64,000 bases of DNA from Pseudomonadota bacterium (GTDB lineage Bacteria; Myxococcota_A; UBA796; GCA-2862545): NCBI GenBank assembly GCA_947475315.1, contig CANJMY010000004.1:1-64000 (forward strand), given 5' to 3'. The translations under genes were made by a program, and so were the position numbers. Under the pieces are notes generated by a model. It made no database searches, was not told the origin of the DNA, and worked only from the letters and a program-made list of their open reading frames with translations. Positions 49,071-59,789 of this stretch are shown here, piece by piece. Within the stretch, counting starts at the first letter, position 1, and each line of letters begins with the position of its first letter.

Positions 49071-49877
49071 ATGATGAACATCTCCCTGCGTGACCTGCTC
49101 GAGGCAGGCGTCCACTTCGGCCACCAGACCGGTCGCTGGAACCCCAAGATGAAGCCGTACATCTACGGCGCCAAGGACGGGATCCACGTCATCGACCTGC
49201 AGAAGACGGCCAAGGGCCTGATCGACGCCAGCCGCTTCGCGACCGCCACGGTCCAGTCGGGTCGCCCGGTCCTGTTCGTCGGCACCAAGCGCGCGGCCCG
49301 CGACATCGTCGTGGAAGAGGCCAAGCGCGCTGGCATGCCCTACGTCTCGCACCGCTGGCTCGGCGGCACCCTGACCAACTGGGTCACCGTGAAGAAGTCC
49401 ATCGAGAAGCTCCTCAAGCTGGAGCACGCTCGTGACGAAGGCCGCTTCGAGCTCCTCACCAAGAAGGAAGCCCTCGAGCTGACCCGTGAGATCGCCAAGA
49501 TGGACCGCGACCTCGGCGGCATCAAGCACCTCAAGGGCCTGCCCTCGGCCATCTTCATCATCGACCCCAAGAAGGAGCACATCGCCATCCAGGAGGCCGC
49601 TTCGCTCGGCATCCCCGTGATCGGCCTCTGCGACACGAACTGCGATCCGAGCGGCATCTCCTACGTGATCCCCGGCAACGATGACGCCATCAAGTCCGTC
49701 CGCCTGTTCACGGGCGCCGTGGCTGACGCCTGCATCGAGGGCCGCAACGCCTCCACCAACCGCTCTTCGGGCGCTTGGGTTGGCGAGCAGTCCATCGCCG
49801 CGGAAGGCGAAGTCGAGATCGTGAAGCGTGGCGGCCCCGCGGTCGAGCCCGCCGCCGAGACCGACGCCGAGGCCTGA
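49071..49877 (+). CDS. rpsB: Ribosomal protein S2
   Basis: A 268-residue small-subunit protein: [22 protein letters not shown] at the start, then [39 protein letters not shown] and the usual [23 protein letters not shown]. An acidic tail closes it. Two ATG codons in tandem (49071 and 49074) follow AGGA at about 8 nt. The upstream ATG at 49062 overlaps that ribosome site and is unlikely. This is the first gene of a run that includes tsf. Confidence 0.97.
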   Translation: MMNISLRDLLEAGVHFGHQTGRWNPKMKPYIYGAKDGIHVIDLQKTAKGLIDASRFATATVQSGRPVLFVGTKRAARDIVVEEAKRAGMPYVSHRWLGGTLTNWVTVKKSIEKLLKLEHARDEGRFELLTKKEALELTREIAKMDRDLGGIKHLKGLPSAIFIIDPKKEHIAIQEAASLGIPVIGLCDTNCDPSGISYVIPGNDDAIKSVRLFTGAVADACIEGRNASTNRSSGAWVGEQSIAAEGEVEIVKRGGPAVEPAAETDAEA

Positions 49878-49949
49878 TCGGCCCCCCGCGCCCGGGGCGT
49901 GTCCTGACGGACCGCCCTGGCCCCGTCCCTACCCAACTTTGGAGATTCC

Positions 49950-51424
<1,475 letters not shown>

Positions 51425-51523
51425 CCGTCCTGACCGCGCCCGTAGACGCGTTCCCCGTCAGCCGCCTCCCGGCGCGCGTGGCGCGGTGCAACGCGTTACC
51501 CCGTACCCGTTTCGGAGGACGTG

Positions 51524-52084
51524 ATGGAAGAGTACCTGCAAGCGGCCGAAGACGACATGAAGTCCGCGGTCGAGGCGCTGGGCAAGGATCTTCAGAAGAT
51601 CCGCACCGGTCGAGCCACGCCCAAGCTCCTGGAGAACGTCCAGGTCGAGGTCCAGTCGTACGGCGCCACCATGCCGCTCAATCAGCTGGCCACGGTGCAG
51701 GCGGCAGACGCGCGCCTCCTCGTCGTCACCCCCTGGGACAAGACCACGCTCCAGGACGTCGAGCGCGGCATCGTCGCGGCCGGCCTGGGCCTGAACCCGT
51801 CGAACGACGGCCAGATCCTGCGCGTGCCGATCCCGCCGCTGACGGCCGACCGTCGCCGCGACCTGGTCAAGCAGCTGCACACCATGGGCGAAGACGCCAA
51901 GGTGCGGGTGCGCCACGTTCGCCGCGAGTACAACGAGACCTTCAAGGAAGGCGAAGAGAGCGGAGACATCACCGAGGACCAGCTCACGCGGTACCTCGAC
52001 AAGGTGCAGAAGCTCACGGATGACTACGTCGAGAAGATCGACGCGGTCTGTGGCGCCAAGGAGAAGGAAGTCGTCGAGGTGTAG
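51524..52084 (+). CDS. frr: Ribosome recycling factor
   Basis: A 186-residue factor that splits post-termination ribosomes together with EF-G. The family landmarks LRKIRTGRA-like KIRTGRATPKLL, PLNQLATV, PWDKTTLQDVERGI and GLNPSNDGQILRVPIPPLT are present. The ATG at 51524 has GGAGG ahead; a GTG one codon earlier is a less likely start. Stop and uppS start are 1 bp apart. Confidence 0.97.
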   Translation: MEEYLQAAEDDMKSAVEALGKDLQKIRTGRATPKLLENVQVEVQSYGATMPLNQLATVQAADARLLVVTPWDKTTLQDVERGIVAAGLGLNPSNDGQILRVPIPPLTADRRRDLVKQLHTMGEDAKVRVRHVRREYNETFKEGEESGDITEDQLTRYLDKVQKLTDDYVEKIDAVCGAKEKEVVEV

Positions 52085-52085
52085 G

Positions 52086-52859
52086 TTGGCAGAACCGAAC
52101 GACGCTCGCGGCAGCGCGCGTCACGATGGCCCCATCCCGCGCCACATCGCCATCATCATGGATGGCAATGGCCGGTGGGCCCAGCAACATGGCCTCCCTC
52201 GCACCGCCGGTCACACGGCGGGGGCGGAGGCGGTCCGTGAGATCGTGCGTGCCTGCGGCGAGCTCGGCGTCGAGGTCCTGACGCTCTACTCCTTCTCGAC
52301 CGAGAACTGGGCCCGTCCTGAGGACGAGGTGGCCGCGCTGATGGGGCTGCTCGAGACCTACCTGCGCGACGAGACGCCGGAGCTGCTCCACAACAACGTG
52401 CGTCTGCGCGGCATCGGCGAGCTGGATCAGCTCCCCGACAACGTGCGCTGGCTCCTGCACGCCGCTGAGGCGGCCACCGCTGACAACACGGGCATGGAGC
52501 TGCTGCTGGCGCTGTCGTACGGCAGCCGCGCGGAGCTGGTGTCCGCCATCCGCGACCTCGCGCGTGAGGTGGCGGCCGGTCGGCTGAAGGCCGACGACAT
52601 CGACGAGGCGCTGGTCGGCTCGCGCCTCTACACCGCCGGTCTGCCGGATCCGGACCTGCTGATCCGCACCAGCGGTGACCTCCGTGTCTCCAACTTCTTG
52701 CTCTGGCAGATCGCCTACAGCGAGCTGTACGTCACGTCGGTGGCCTGGCCCGACTTCCGTCGGCCCCAGCTGCTGGAGGCGCTGCATGCGTATCAGGCGC
52801 GTGAGCGTCGTTTTGGCAAGACAGGTGCGCAGGTCACGCCCCCCGAGGAAGGCTCTTGA
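52086..52859 (+). CDS. uppS: Isoprenyl transferase (undecaprenyl-diphosphate synthase)
   Basis: A cis-prenyltransferase of 257 residues. The catalytic MDGNGRWA, SFSTENWARP and RTSGDLRVSNFLLWQ motifs are complete. It builds the C55 lipid carrier for wall and LPS synthesis from farnesyl and isopentenyl diphosphates. The TTG at 52086 gives the first 16 residues before PRHIAIIMDG; it starts 1 bp after the frr stop and depends on GAGGTG within frr. The stop overlaps cdsA. Confidence 0.95.
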   Translation: MAEPNDARGSARHDGPIPRHIAIIMDGNGRWAQQHGLPRTAGHTAGAEAVREIVRACGELGVEVLTLYSFSTENWARPEDEVAALMGLLETYLRDETPELLHNNVRLRGIGELDQLPDNVRWLLHAAEAATADNTGMELLLALSYGSRAELVSAIRDLAREVAAGRLKADDIDEALVGSRLYTAGLPDPDLLIRTSGDLRVSNFLLWQIAYSELYVTSVAWPDFRRPQLLEALHAYQARERRFGKTGAQVTPPEEGS

Positions 52860-53659
52860 CGTCCACCCGAATCCTGGCCGCGGTGGTAGGCCTCGCGCTC
52901 GTTCTGCCGTTGCTGATCTGGGGCGGAATGGCGGGCATGGTCCTCCTCGTGTGCATCGGCGGCGTGATCGCTCTCGACGAGTACGCGCGCATGGCCTTCC
53001 CCGAGGACAACCTGTTTGCGCTGGCGTGGATGACGCTGTGCTCGGGCGTGGTCGTCGCCTCCTGGCTGGCCTTCCCCGAGCACCTGGCGATCGTCGCGGG
53101 CGGCGTGGTGGTGCTGTCCATGGCCCAGGTCACGTTGCGGCCGGGTGACACACTCGACGGCGCGGCCGACAAGGCGGGGCGCTACGTGCTCGGCGTGGGC
53201 TGGATCGCGGGCCTGATGCCGTTCTTGCTGTCGCTGCGCGCGCTGGAGCACGGCATCACCTGGGTGTTCCTGGTGATGGTCATCGCCTGGATGGGTGACA
53301 CCGGCGCCTACTTCGCGGGCCGCGCGTTCGGGAAGCACCCGCTGTACCCCAAGGTCAGCCCCAAGAAGACCGTCGAGGGCCTGGCGGGCGGCTTTGCGGG
53401 CTCCACGGTGGGCGTGGCGGTCGTGAAGATGCTCTTCCTGCCGCAGCTGACGCCACTGGATGTCATCTTCTATGGAGTCGTGGCGAGCGGCTTGGGCGTG
53501 ATGGGCGACCTGTGCGAGTCCATGCTGAAGCGGGCCTTCAAGGTGAAGGACTCTGGTTGGATCATGCCCGGCCACGGAGGGATCCTGGATCGCATCGACT
53601 CCATGCTGTTTGTCGCGCCGACGGTCTACGCGTACGCTGTCCTGGTCCACGGGGCCTAG
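52856..53659 (+). CDS. cdsA: Phosphatidate cytidylyltransferase CdsA
   Basis: A 267-residue inner-membrane enzyme making CDP-diacylglycerol. It has about eight TM helices and the C-terminal signature KRAFKVKDSGWIMPGHGGILDRIDS with its metal-binding Asp residues. The start is a TTG in a TTGA overlap with the uppS stop, so it relies on coupled translation. The dxr gene that often sits between cdsA and rseP is absent. Confidence 0.95.
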   Translation: MTSTRILAAVVGLALVLPLLIWGGMAGMVLLVCIGGVIALDEYARMAFPEDNLFALAWMTLCSGVVVASWLAFPEHLAIVAGGVVVLSMAQVTLRPGDTLDGAADKAGRYVLGVGWIAGLMPFLLSLRALEHGITWVFLVMVIAWMGDTGAYFAGRAFGKHPLYPKVSPKKTVEGLAGGFAGSTVGVAVVKMLFLPQLTPLDVIFYGVVASGLGVMGDLCESMLKRAFKVKDSGWIMPGHGGILDRIDSMLFVAPTVYAYAVLVHGA

Positions 53660-53662
53660 CGG

Positions 53663-55363
53663 ATGCACATTCTCCAGTACTTGGCGGCCGGCGGCTTCGC
53701 GATCGGGTTCCTGATCCTGATCCACGAGGCGGGGCACTGGGCCGCCGCCAGGATGCTGGGCATCGGCGTGCCGATCTTCTCGATCGGCTTCGGGCCGCGC
53801 CTGTTCGGGTTCCGCGCGGGCGGGACCGACTTCCGCGTGAGCGCGCTCCCGTTTGGTGGCTACGCGTGGATCGCCGGCGGCGACCAGTTCGGCGAGGACG
53901 ACGCGGACGCGCCCCCGCGCGAGGTCGACGGGTCGCAGAGCATCGCCAACCGCCCGGTGTGGCAGCGCCTGTTCGTCAACGGCGCCGGGCCCGCGGTCAA
54001 CCTGATCGTGCCGTACTTCATGCTGATCGGCGTGCTGCTCCACGGCCTGCCTGAGGCGGGCAACCAGCTCGGCGAGGTCCTACCCAGCTCCACTGCCGAA
54101 GCGGCGGGCCTGCTGCCGGGCGACACCGTCGTCGGCGTGAATGGCCACGAGGTCGGCTACTGGAACGACATCCAGGACGAGCTGGACGAGGTGATCGACC
54201 ACGGCGCGCCGATCCCGATGACGGTGGAGCGCGACGGCAAGCGCGTGGACCTCTCGCTGCCCGCGCACGCGATCACCGCGGATCCGGACGGCGAGGCCAA
54301 CCTGGAGCGGCTGGGCATCGAGGCCGCCACGCTCACCGCGCGGGTCGGCGTCGAGTCCAGCACGTCGCCCGCGGGCCGCGCGGGCCTCAAGACCGGTGAC
54401 GTGATCGCCGCGGTGGACGGCAAGGCGGTCGACAGCTGGCGCGGCATGCTCCAGGCGATGTCGGGCGCCACCCACACGCTGTCGGTGAAGCGGCCGTTCG
54501 ACGTCGACCTGGATCAGGCCACGCCGTCTCGCAAGGCGCCCGAGAACCTCACCTTCACGATCGATCGCGCGGCGGGTGACTACGTGTCGCCGGTGCCCGC
54601 GTACGCCAACCCCTGGGGCTTCGCCCCGGCGATCGTCATGATGTTCGCGGTGAGCCAGGACAGCGTCGCCGAGAAGGCGGGCCTGAAGGGCGGCGACCGC
54701 ATCGCCGTGGCCGACGGCCAGCCGATGCTCACGTTCGCGCAGCTGATCAACGCCACGCGCTCCACCTCGGTGAACGGCGCGCCGCCCCGCCAGATGGTGA
54801 TCGGCGTGGTGCGTGAGGGCCAGCTGCTCTCCATCCCGCTGACGCCGCGCCTGCAGGTGGTGGACGGTCGTGAGACGCGCGCGCGTCCGCTGATCGGCGT
54901 GCAGAGCTACGGCGAGGTCGGCCGCTACATGCCGACGAAGGTGCGCCCGTTCACCGTGGCCGCCGCCGCCGCGCGCTCTGCCGAGACCATGGCCACGCAG
55001 ATCGGCAACCAGTTCGCCATCCTGGGCAACCTGCTGACCGGCGCGTCCAGCGTGGAGAAGAACCTGGGCGGCCCTGTCGCCATGTTCGTCGCCGCCGGCG
55101 AGACCGCCTCGATGGGCGTCGTGTACTACGTGACCTTGCTCGCCGCGATGTCGATCGGCCTGGGCGTGATCAACCTGCTGCCGGTGCCCGTGTTCGACGG
55201 CGGCCGCATCACGTTTGACCTGATCGAGGCGGTGCGCGGTCGTCCCGTGTCGATCGAGGTGCGCGAGAAGACCATGATCGCGAGCATCGTCGGCGTCGTC
55301 CTGCTGATGGTCTACGTGACGCGCAACGACCTCCTCCGGTTCATCGCCCAGTACTTCGCGTGA
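53663..55363 (+). CDS. rseP: Site-2 protease RseP
   Basis: A 566-residue zinc intramembrane protease. HEAGH is near the N-terminus (His21, Glu22, His25) in a TM helix. The second metal site NLLPVPVFDGG stands in a C-terminal helix, with V where the family usually has L. Two PDZ domains lie between, near 130-215 and 290-370. It cleaves anti-sigma factors and leftover signal peptides. It is longer than the E. coli form, with the extra length mostly between the PDZ domains. The start is 3 bp after cdsA and the stop overlaps tsaB. Confidence 0.94.
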   Translation: MHILQYLAAGGFAIGFLILIHEAGHWAAARMLGIGVPIFSIGFGPRLFGFRAGGTDFRVSALPFGGYAWIAGGDQFGEDDADAPPREVDGSQSIANRPVWQRLFVNGAGPAVNLIVPYFMLIGVLLHGLPEAGNQLGEVLPSSTAEAAGLLPGDTVVGVNGHEVGYWNDIQDELDEVIDHGAPIPMTVERDGKRVDLSLPAHAITADPDGEANLERLGIEAATLTARVGVESSTSPAGRAGLKTGDVIAAVDGKAVDSWRGMLQAMSGATHTLSVKRPFDVDLDQATPSRKAPENLTFTIDRAAGDYVSPVPAYANPWGFAPAIVMMFAVSQDSVAEKAGLKGGDRIAVADGQPMLTFAQLINATRSTSVNGAPPRQMVIGVVREGQLLSIPLTPRLQVVDGRETRARPLIGVQSYGEVGRYMPTKVRPFTVAAAAARSAETMATQIGNQFAILGNLLTGASSVEKNLGGPVAMFVAAGETASMGVVYYVTLLAAMSIGLGVINLLPVPVFDGGRITFDLIEAVRGRPVSIEVREKTMIASIVGVVLLMVYVTRNDLLRFIAQYFA

Positions 55364-56019
55364 AGACCCTCGCGATCGACACGACCGGCCCGGTGGTGGG
55401 CGTGGCGGCCTTTGACGGCGCGCGCGTGTCGGTGCGCTACGCGCGCGTCGGGCGCAATGTGGAGGCCGTGCTGCTCGACTGGGTGGTCGAGTGCTGCGCG
55501 GAGCTTGGCTTCACGGTCGGCGACGTCGACGGCGTGGCGGTCGCGGTGGGCCCGGGCGCGTTCACCGGCCTGCGCGTCGGTCTGTCCACGGCGATCGGCC
55601 TCGCGCTCGCGCGCGGCGTGCCGATGTGGGCCGGGTCTTCGCTGGTGTCGCGGGCGCGTCGTGCGGCGGGGCAGGGGAGCGTGATCGCCATGCTCGACGC
55701 CCGCAAACAGCGCGTCTATGCGTCGGCGGTCGTGGACGGCGTCGAGCGCACCGGCCCCGAGGACGTGGCGCCGCAGGTCGCGGTGTCCTGGATGACGGCG
55801 CCGTTCGTGGCGACCGGCGAAGGCGCGCTCGTGTACCGTGACGTGGTCGAGGCGGCCGGCGGCGTGGTGTTCGCGGACGCCGAGCACCCCGCGGTCGACG
55901 TGCTGGTGCGAATGGGCGCCGACGCGATCGCCCGCGGTGAGGGTGTGGCAGCGGTGGACATCACGCCGGTGTACGTGCGGGAGCCGGACGCGCGTCCGCG
56001 CGCGGGAGGGTCGACGTGA
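55360..56019 (+). CDS. tsaB: t6A partner protein TsaB
   Basis: A 219-residue ASKHA-fold protein that joins TsaD (15961 here) and TsaE to make t6A37 in tRNA. It has LAIDTTGPVVGVA, the AVAVGPGAFTGLRVGLSTA signature and AMLDARKQRVYA. The TsaD partner lies 40 kb away in this window, so the pair is split. The start overlaps the rseP stop and the stop overlaps the next gene by 4 bp, so it is translated with both. Confidence 0.93.
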   Translation: MKTLAIDTTGPVVGVAAFDGARVSVRYARVGRNVEAVLLDWVVECCAELGFTVGDVDGVAVAVGPGAFTGLRVGLSTAIGLALARGVPMWAGSSLVSRARRAAGQGSVIAMLDARKQRVYASAVVDGVERTGPEDVAPQVAVSWMTAPFVATGEGALVYRDVVEAAGGVVFADAEHPAVDVLVRMGADAIARGEGVAAVDITPVYVREPDARPRAGGST

Positions 56020-57023
56020 GCAAGGACGGTCTGCGGGTCGGTGTGGCGGGTGCGACGGGCGCCTTGGGCAAGGAGATCATCTCGGTGCTGGAGGCGTCGC
56101 CGTGGCGGCCTGGCACGATCGTGCCGCTGGCGAGCGCCAAGTCGACCGTGCCATTCGTCGAGTGGCAGGGCAGCCAGGTGGCCGTGGATGAGCTCGGTCA
56201 CGAAGACCTCGGCTCGCTCGACGCCGTGTTCGTGGCGCTGCCGCGCGCGGTCGCGCGTGAGTTCGTGGAGCGTGCCGCGGTCGCGGGCGTGCGCGTGGTG
56301 GACGCCTCCGGCAGCCACCTGGACGACCTGAACTTCCCGCTGGTCCTGCCGTGGATGGGCCTGGACAAGCTGGCGGCGCCCCGCGCGCGCGACGTGGCGG
56401 CGATCCCGTCCGCCGCGGCCACGCTGGTGGGCACCGTCGTCGGCGCCATCGCCCGTGGGTTTGACGTCGGTTCGGTCACCGCGACCGTCATGACGCCCGC
56501 GTCCGCCGCCGGTCGCGACGCCATCGAGGAGCTGTCGCGCCAGGTGGTGTCGCTGTTCAACGGCTCGCCGCCGCCGCGCAAGGTCTACCCGCAGGGGCTG
56601 GCGTTCGACCTGCTGCCGCTGGTGGGCGAGGCCGGTGTGACCGGCTGGTCCACCGAGGAGATCCGCATCGCCGCGGAGATCGGTCGGCTCACCTCGGTGC
56701 GCGCGGACGTCACGCTCGTCGCGGCGCCGCTGTTCTCCGGCATGGCGGCCACCATCCGCGTCGAGATCGACGAGGACGTGCTGGTCGAGGACGTGATCGA
56801 CAAGCTCGAGGAGGGCCTGGTGAAGGTCACGGTGGGCAGCGATCCGCGCAAGCTGCCGCGCCCGCGCAAGCTCGAAGGCGAGCGTCAGGTGCACGTCGCG
56901 CGTGTCCGTCGCACGCTGGACGGCAAGGCGATCGAGCTGTGGGCGAGCATGGACAACCTGCGGGTCGCGGCAGTGGCGGCCGTCGGCACCATGGCGGCGC
57001 TGCTCGATCGGGAAGAGGGCTGA
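56016..57023 (+). CDS. Aspartate-semialdehyde-dehydrogenase-like protein without active-site Cys
   Basis: A 335-residue protein with the ASADH fold: GVAGATGALGKEI for NADP binding, VFVALPRAVAREF and a C-terminal end like the family. The active-site NPNCST reads IPSAAA here, with Ala133 in the place of the Cys, and the catalytic His region reads PLFSGMAATIRV with Met. It can hardly be a working dehydrogenase. Usg-1 proteins, ASADH paralogues found next to truA in some bacteria, are a likely match, and truA lies 2.8 kb on. The start overlaps tsaB. Confidence 0.8.
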   Translation: MSKDGLRVGVAGATGALGKEIISVLEASPWRPGTIVPLASAKSTVPFVEWQGSQVAVDELGHEDLGSLDAVFVALPRAVAREFVERAAVAGVRVVDASGSHLDDLNFPLVLPWMGLDKLAAPRARDVAAIPSAAATLVGTVVGAIARGFDVGSVTATVMTPASAAGRDAIEELSRQVVSLFNGSPPPRKVYPQGLAFDLLPLVGEAGVTGWSTEEIRIAAEIGRLTSVRADVTLVAAPLFSGMAATIRVEIDEDVLVEDVIDKLEEGLVKVTVGSDPRKLPRPRKLEGERQVHVARVRRTLDGKAIELWASMDNLRVAAVAAVGTMAALLDREEG

Positions 57024-57068
57024 GCGCGACCGCGCGTCGCGACCGGGTGCGCGAGCGCGGTCGTGGAT

Positions 57069-57119
57069 GACAGTTTGTCCACGGTCGGGGGCGCTTCGGG
57101 ACCCCAGGGACAGCTTGTC
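57069..57119. promoter_or_regulatory. Two GACAGYTTGTC palindromes, 40 bp apart
   Basis: GACAGTTTGTC (57069-57079) and GACAGCTTGTC (57109-57119) have arms GACA/TGTC around a 3-bp centre. The 40-bp period is close to four helix turns. They lie 100-150 bp ahead of the fused secreted/barrel gene, so an operator pair is plausible. No factor can be named. Confidence 0.5.
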
Positions 57120-57218
57120 TCAGCGGGGGCCCGGAAGGCCTCGAAAACCCGGCCAGATGCGCGTCGGCACGGAGCTTGCTAACGGGTTGGCGGCGCATGG
57201 TGCGCGGTGGGGCGTCGC

Positions 57219-59789
57219 ATGCTCGGTTGGTTGAGCCTGGTCGGTTTTGCGCTCGCTGCGCCCCCGGATCACGCCCCGACGGGCGCCTCGTTCGGCACCG
57301 CCAGCGCGGGCAGCGCCATCACCCGTATGGTCATGTCCAAGGACAAGCTGCGGGTCGCGGGCGTGTCGGATGCGGGCGGCCTGCTGTCCGCGCGCAAGGG
57401 TCAGGTGATCCTGGTGGATGCCAGCACCTGGACCGTCGGCGAGACCTCGTTCGCGACCGACGAGTGCTACGCGCTTTCGGTGGCGGTCGCGCCGCGCGCC
57501 GCCGGCGGCGACTGGGTCTGGATCGGCTGCCAGGACGGCACCATCGAGACCTGGCTTTGGAAGAGCGGCACACTCTCCGCCTACAAGGGCACGGGCACCA
57601 AGGCCCAGGTGTTCGACCTGGCCTCGCTGACCGACGGCACCGCCGCTCGCAGCGTGATCGGCCTGTGGCCGGGGGCGACGGGCGACGTGCTCTACGCGCT
57701 CGATGACGGAGACGCGTCGCAGGACACGTACGCGCACAAGCTGTTCGTCACGGACGGCGAGCTGACCGAGGACACGACCTACGCGCCGTCGGGCATCTTC
57801 GGCGACGCCGATCCGATCGACGCGGTGCTGCGCCCCGGCCTGCTCAGCGACGACCCAGGCCAGGTCATCGTGGCGCACGGCGGGTCCAACTTCGCGATCT
57901 GGACGCTCTCGTCGGGCTTCGTCCAGCGCTCGCAGCTTGCCCTGCTGGCGCTCGACCCCACCGATCTCTCGCCACACGAGCTATCAGGCGCCTACGTCGC
58001 CGAGCGCGCGAACGACCGCATCTCGCGCTGGGACGGCACCACCTCGCCGAACTCCGTCGTCGTGCTGCGCGCCACCGGCCTGAACGCGCCGCGCTCGATC
58101 GTCTCGGTGACCGACTCCACGACGTCCGTCGTGTCGCACCTGGTGGCGGACGGCGACGGCAGCGGCAACCACCGCATCCAGGTGTTCGCCGACGTCACGG
58201 CCGAGCCGACCAGCGAGTTCAGCCTGGACTTCGTCACCGCCGACATGGTGTCAGGCCTCGACGGCTACGTGTTCGCCGGGACCGAAGGCGGCACCATCCG
58301 CGTGCTTACGCGGGGGCCGTGGGTCGACAAGGTCAAGCTGTCCAAGAGCTCGGCCGTGTCCGGCGACTCGGTCGACTTGACCTTCAAGTCCGACACCGAC
58401 GGCAGCTACAACGTCGTACAAGACGGCACCTACAGCGGCGGCGGCACCACGCTGTCGTCGGGCGACGTCACGGCGAGCGCCAGCGGCACGGCCAGCTTCA
58501 CGGTGGACTCCACCTGGACCGAAGGCGATCACTCGGTCTGGGTGCGCGTGACGGACGGCGGCGGTGACGTGGGCTACGCCCGCGCCGTGCTGACCATCGA
58601 CAACCCGCCGACCGGCGTGCAGCTGCGCGACGCGAACGTCGGGTTCATCAACCGCGGCATCGTCCTGAACTTCGACGCGCTCACCGCGTCGGACACAACA
58701 GGCTACGATGTGTACATCTCGCGCGACCCGTTCACCGACGCGGACTATCCGGACGGCAGTGGGCCCACGGGCGTCGTCGACGGCGTCACGTCTCCCATCT
58801 CGGTCGACCAGCCCACGGACTCCAGCACCGTGACGGTCACGATCCCCAAGCTGGTCAACGATACGACCTACTATGTCGCGGTACGCGGCAAGGATTCCAA
58901 GAGGTCCGGCCCCATGAGCAATGTGGTTTCCGAGACGCCCCGCGCCACCCTCTCCGCGTCCGACGTGACCGGCGAGGTTGGCGGTCCCCCCGCGTGGTGC
59001 GCCACCGGCCCCACGGGCCTGCTTGGCGGCATTGGCGTGCTGGGCGCGGCCGCCCTGATCCGCCGTCGTCGTGGCGCGCTCGCGGCGCTCGCGGTCGCGG
59101 CCCTGACCACCTCGTCCGTCGCGCGCGCGCAGGACGCGGAGGACGACGGCGGTCCGCCATCCACGCGCTCTCGTGGCCTGAGCCGCTTTGATCGCGACGT
59201 GACGCCCGCGTGGGGCAACTTCACGTTCGACGGCGGCAGCTACGCCTACAAGGACGCGACGATCCAGAGCATCTATGGCCAGCGCGGCGTGGACTTCCGG
59301 GTGTCGGCCGGCGTCCAGCTGTTCCGCTACGCCGAGGTCAACGTCGGCGTCGGCCTGATCACCAAGAAGGGCTTCACGGTGGACTCCACCGGCCAGACGT
59401 CGGCCGAGTACACCCGCCTGCAGATGGCGCCGTTCTCGCTGGACGCCCGCCTGCGGCTGCACGTGATCGACGAGCAGCCGGTCGTGCCGTTTGGCGGCGT
59501 GGGCGTGGACTGGATCTTCTGGCGTGAGACCCCGCTCGACGCCGACAAGGTGCCGGTGGCCGCGGGTCGCATCGTCGGCTCCAAGCTCGGCTGGCACTGG
59601 GACGCGGGCGTGAACATCCTGCTCGACACCTTCGCGCCCAACCGCGCGAGTGAGCTCGAGGCCCGCTCCGGCATCAACGACACCTGGCTGACCATCCAGT
59701 ACCGCAAGCAGATCGTCGGCAAGACCGGGGACGCCGGGCTGGATCTGGACGGCTGGACGCTGTCCGGCGGCCTGAAGATCGACTTCTAG
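57219..59789 (+). CDS. Fused protein: secreted propeller/FN3 region, Cys-TM-Arg4 sorting-like signal, then signal peptide and outer-membrane barrel
   Basis: One frame of 856 residues. Start to about 370: beta-rich, propeller-like, after a short signal peptide (MLGWLSLVGFALA). About 370-580: Ig/FN3-type domains ending YYVAVRGKDS...SNVVSETP. At 594: a Cys (AWCATG), a TM helix and RRRR (615-618), the pattern of a MYXO-CTERM-type sorting signal, normally the very end of a protein. Here it runs straight into a second hydrophobic stretch ending SVARA|QD (cleavage before 638), then an outer-membrane barrel of about 219 residues ending LKIDF. It may be a polyprotein, or an internal GTG (59037) may start the barrel. 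GTG 57207 is an alternative start. Confidence 0.75.
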   Translation: MLGWLSLVGFALAAPPDHAPTGASFGTASAGSAITRMVMSKDKLRVAGVSDAGGLLSARKGQVILVDASTWTVGETSFATDECYALSVAVAPRAAGGDWVWIGCQDGTIETWLWKSGTLSAYKGTGTKAQVFDLASLTDGTAARSVIGLWPGATGDVLYALDDGDASQDTYAHKLFVTDGELTEDTTYAPSGIFGDADPIDAVLRPGLLSDDPGQVIVAHGGSNFAIWTLSSGFVQRSQLALLALDPTDLSPHELSGAYVAERANDRISRWDGTTSPNSVVVLRATGLNAPRSIVSVTDSTTSVVSHLVADGDGSGNHRIQVFADVTAEPTSEFSLDFVTADMVSGLDGYVFAGTEGGTIRVLTRGPWVDKVKLSKSSAVSGDSVDLTFKSDTDGSYNVVQDGTYSGGGTTLSSGDVTASASGTASFTVDSTWTEGDHSVWVRVTDGGGDVGYARAVLTIDNPPTGVQLRDANVGFINRGIVLNFDALTASDTTGYDVYISRDPFTDADYPDGSGPTGVVDGVTSPISVDQPTDSSTVTVTIPKLVNDTTYYVAVRGKDSKRSGPMSNVVSETPRATLSASDVTGEVGGPPAWCATGPTGLLGGIGVLGAAALIRRRRGALAALAVAALTTSSVARAQDAEDDGGPPSTRSRGLSRFDRDVTPAWGNFTFDGGSYAYKDATIQSIYGQRGVDFRVSAGVQLFRYAEVNVGVGLITKKGFTVDSTGQTSAEYTRLQMAPFSLDARLRLHVIDEQPVVPFGGVGVDWIFWRETPLDADKVPVAAGRIVGSKLGWHWDAGVNILLDTFAPNRASELEARSGINDTWLTIQYRKQIVGKTGDAGLDLDGWTLSGGLKIDF

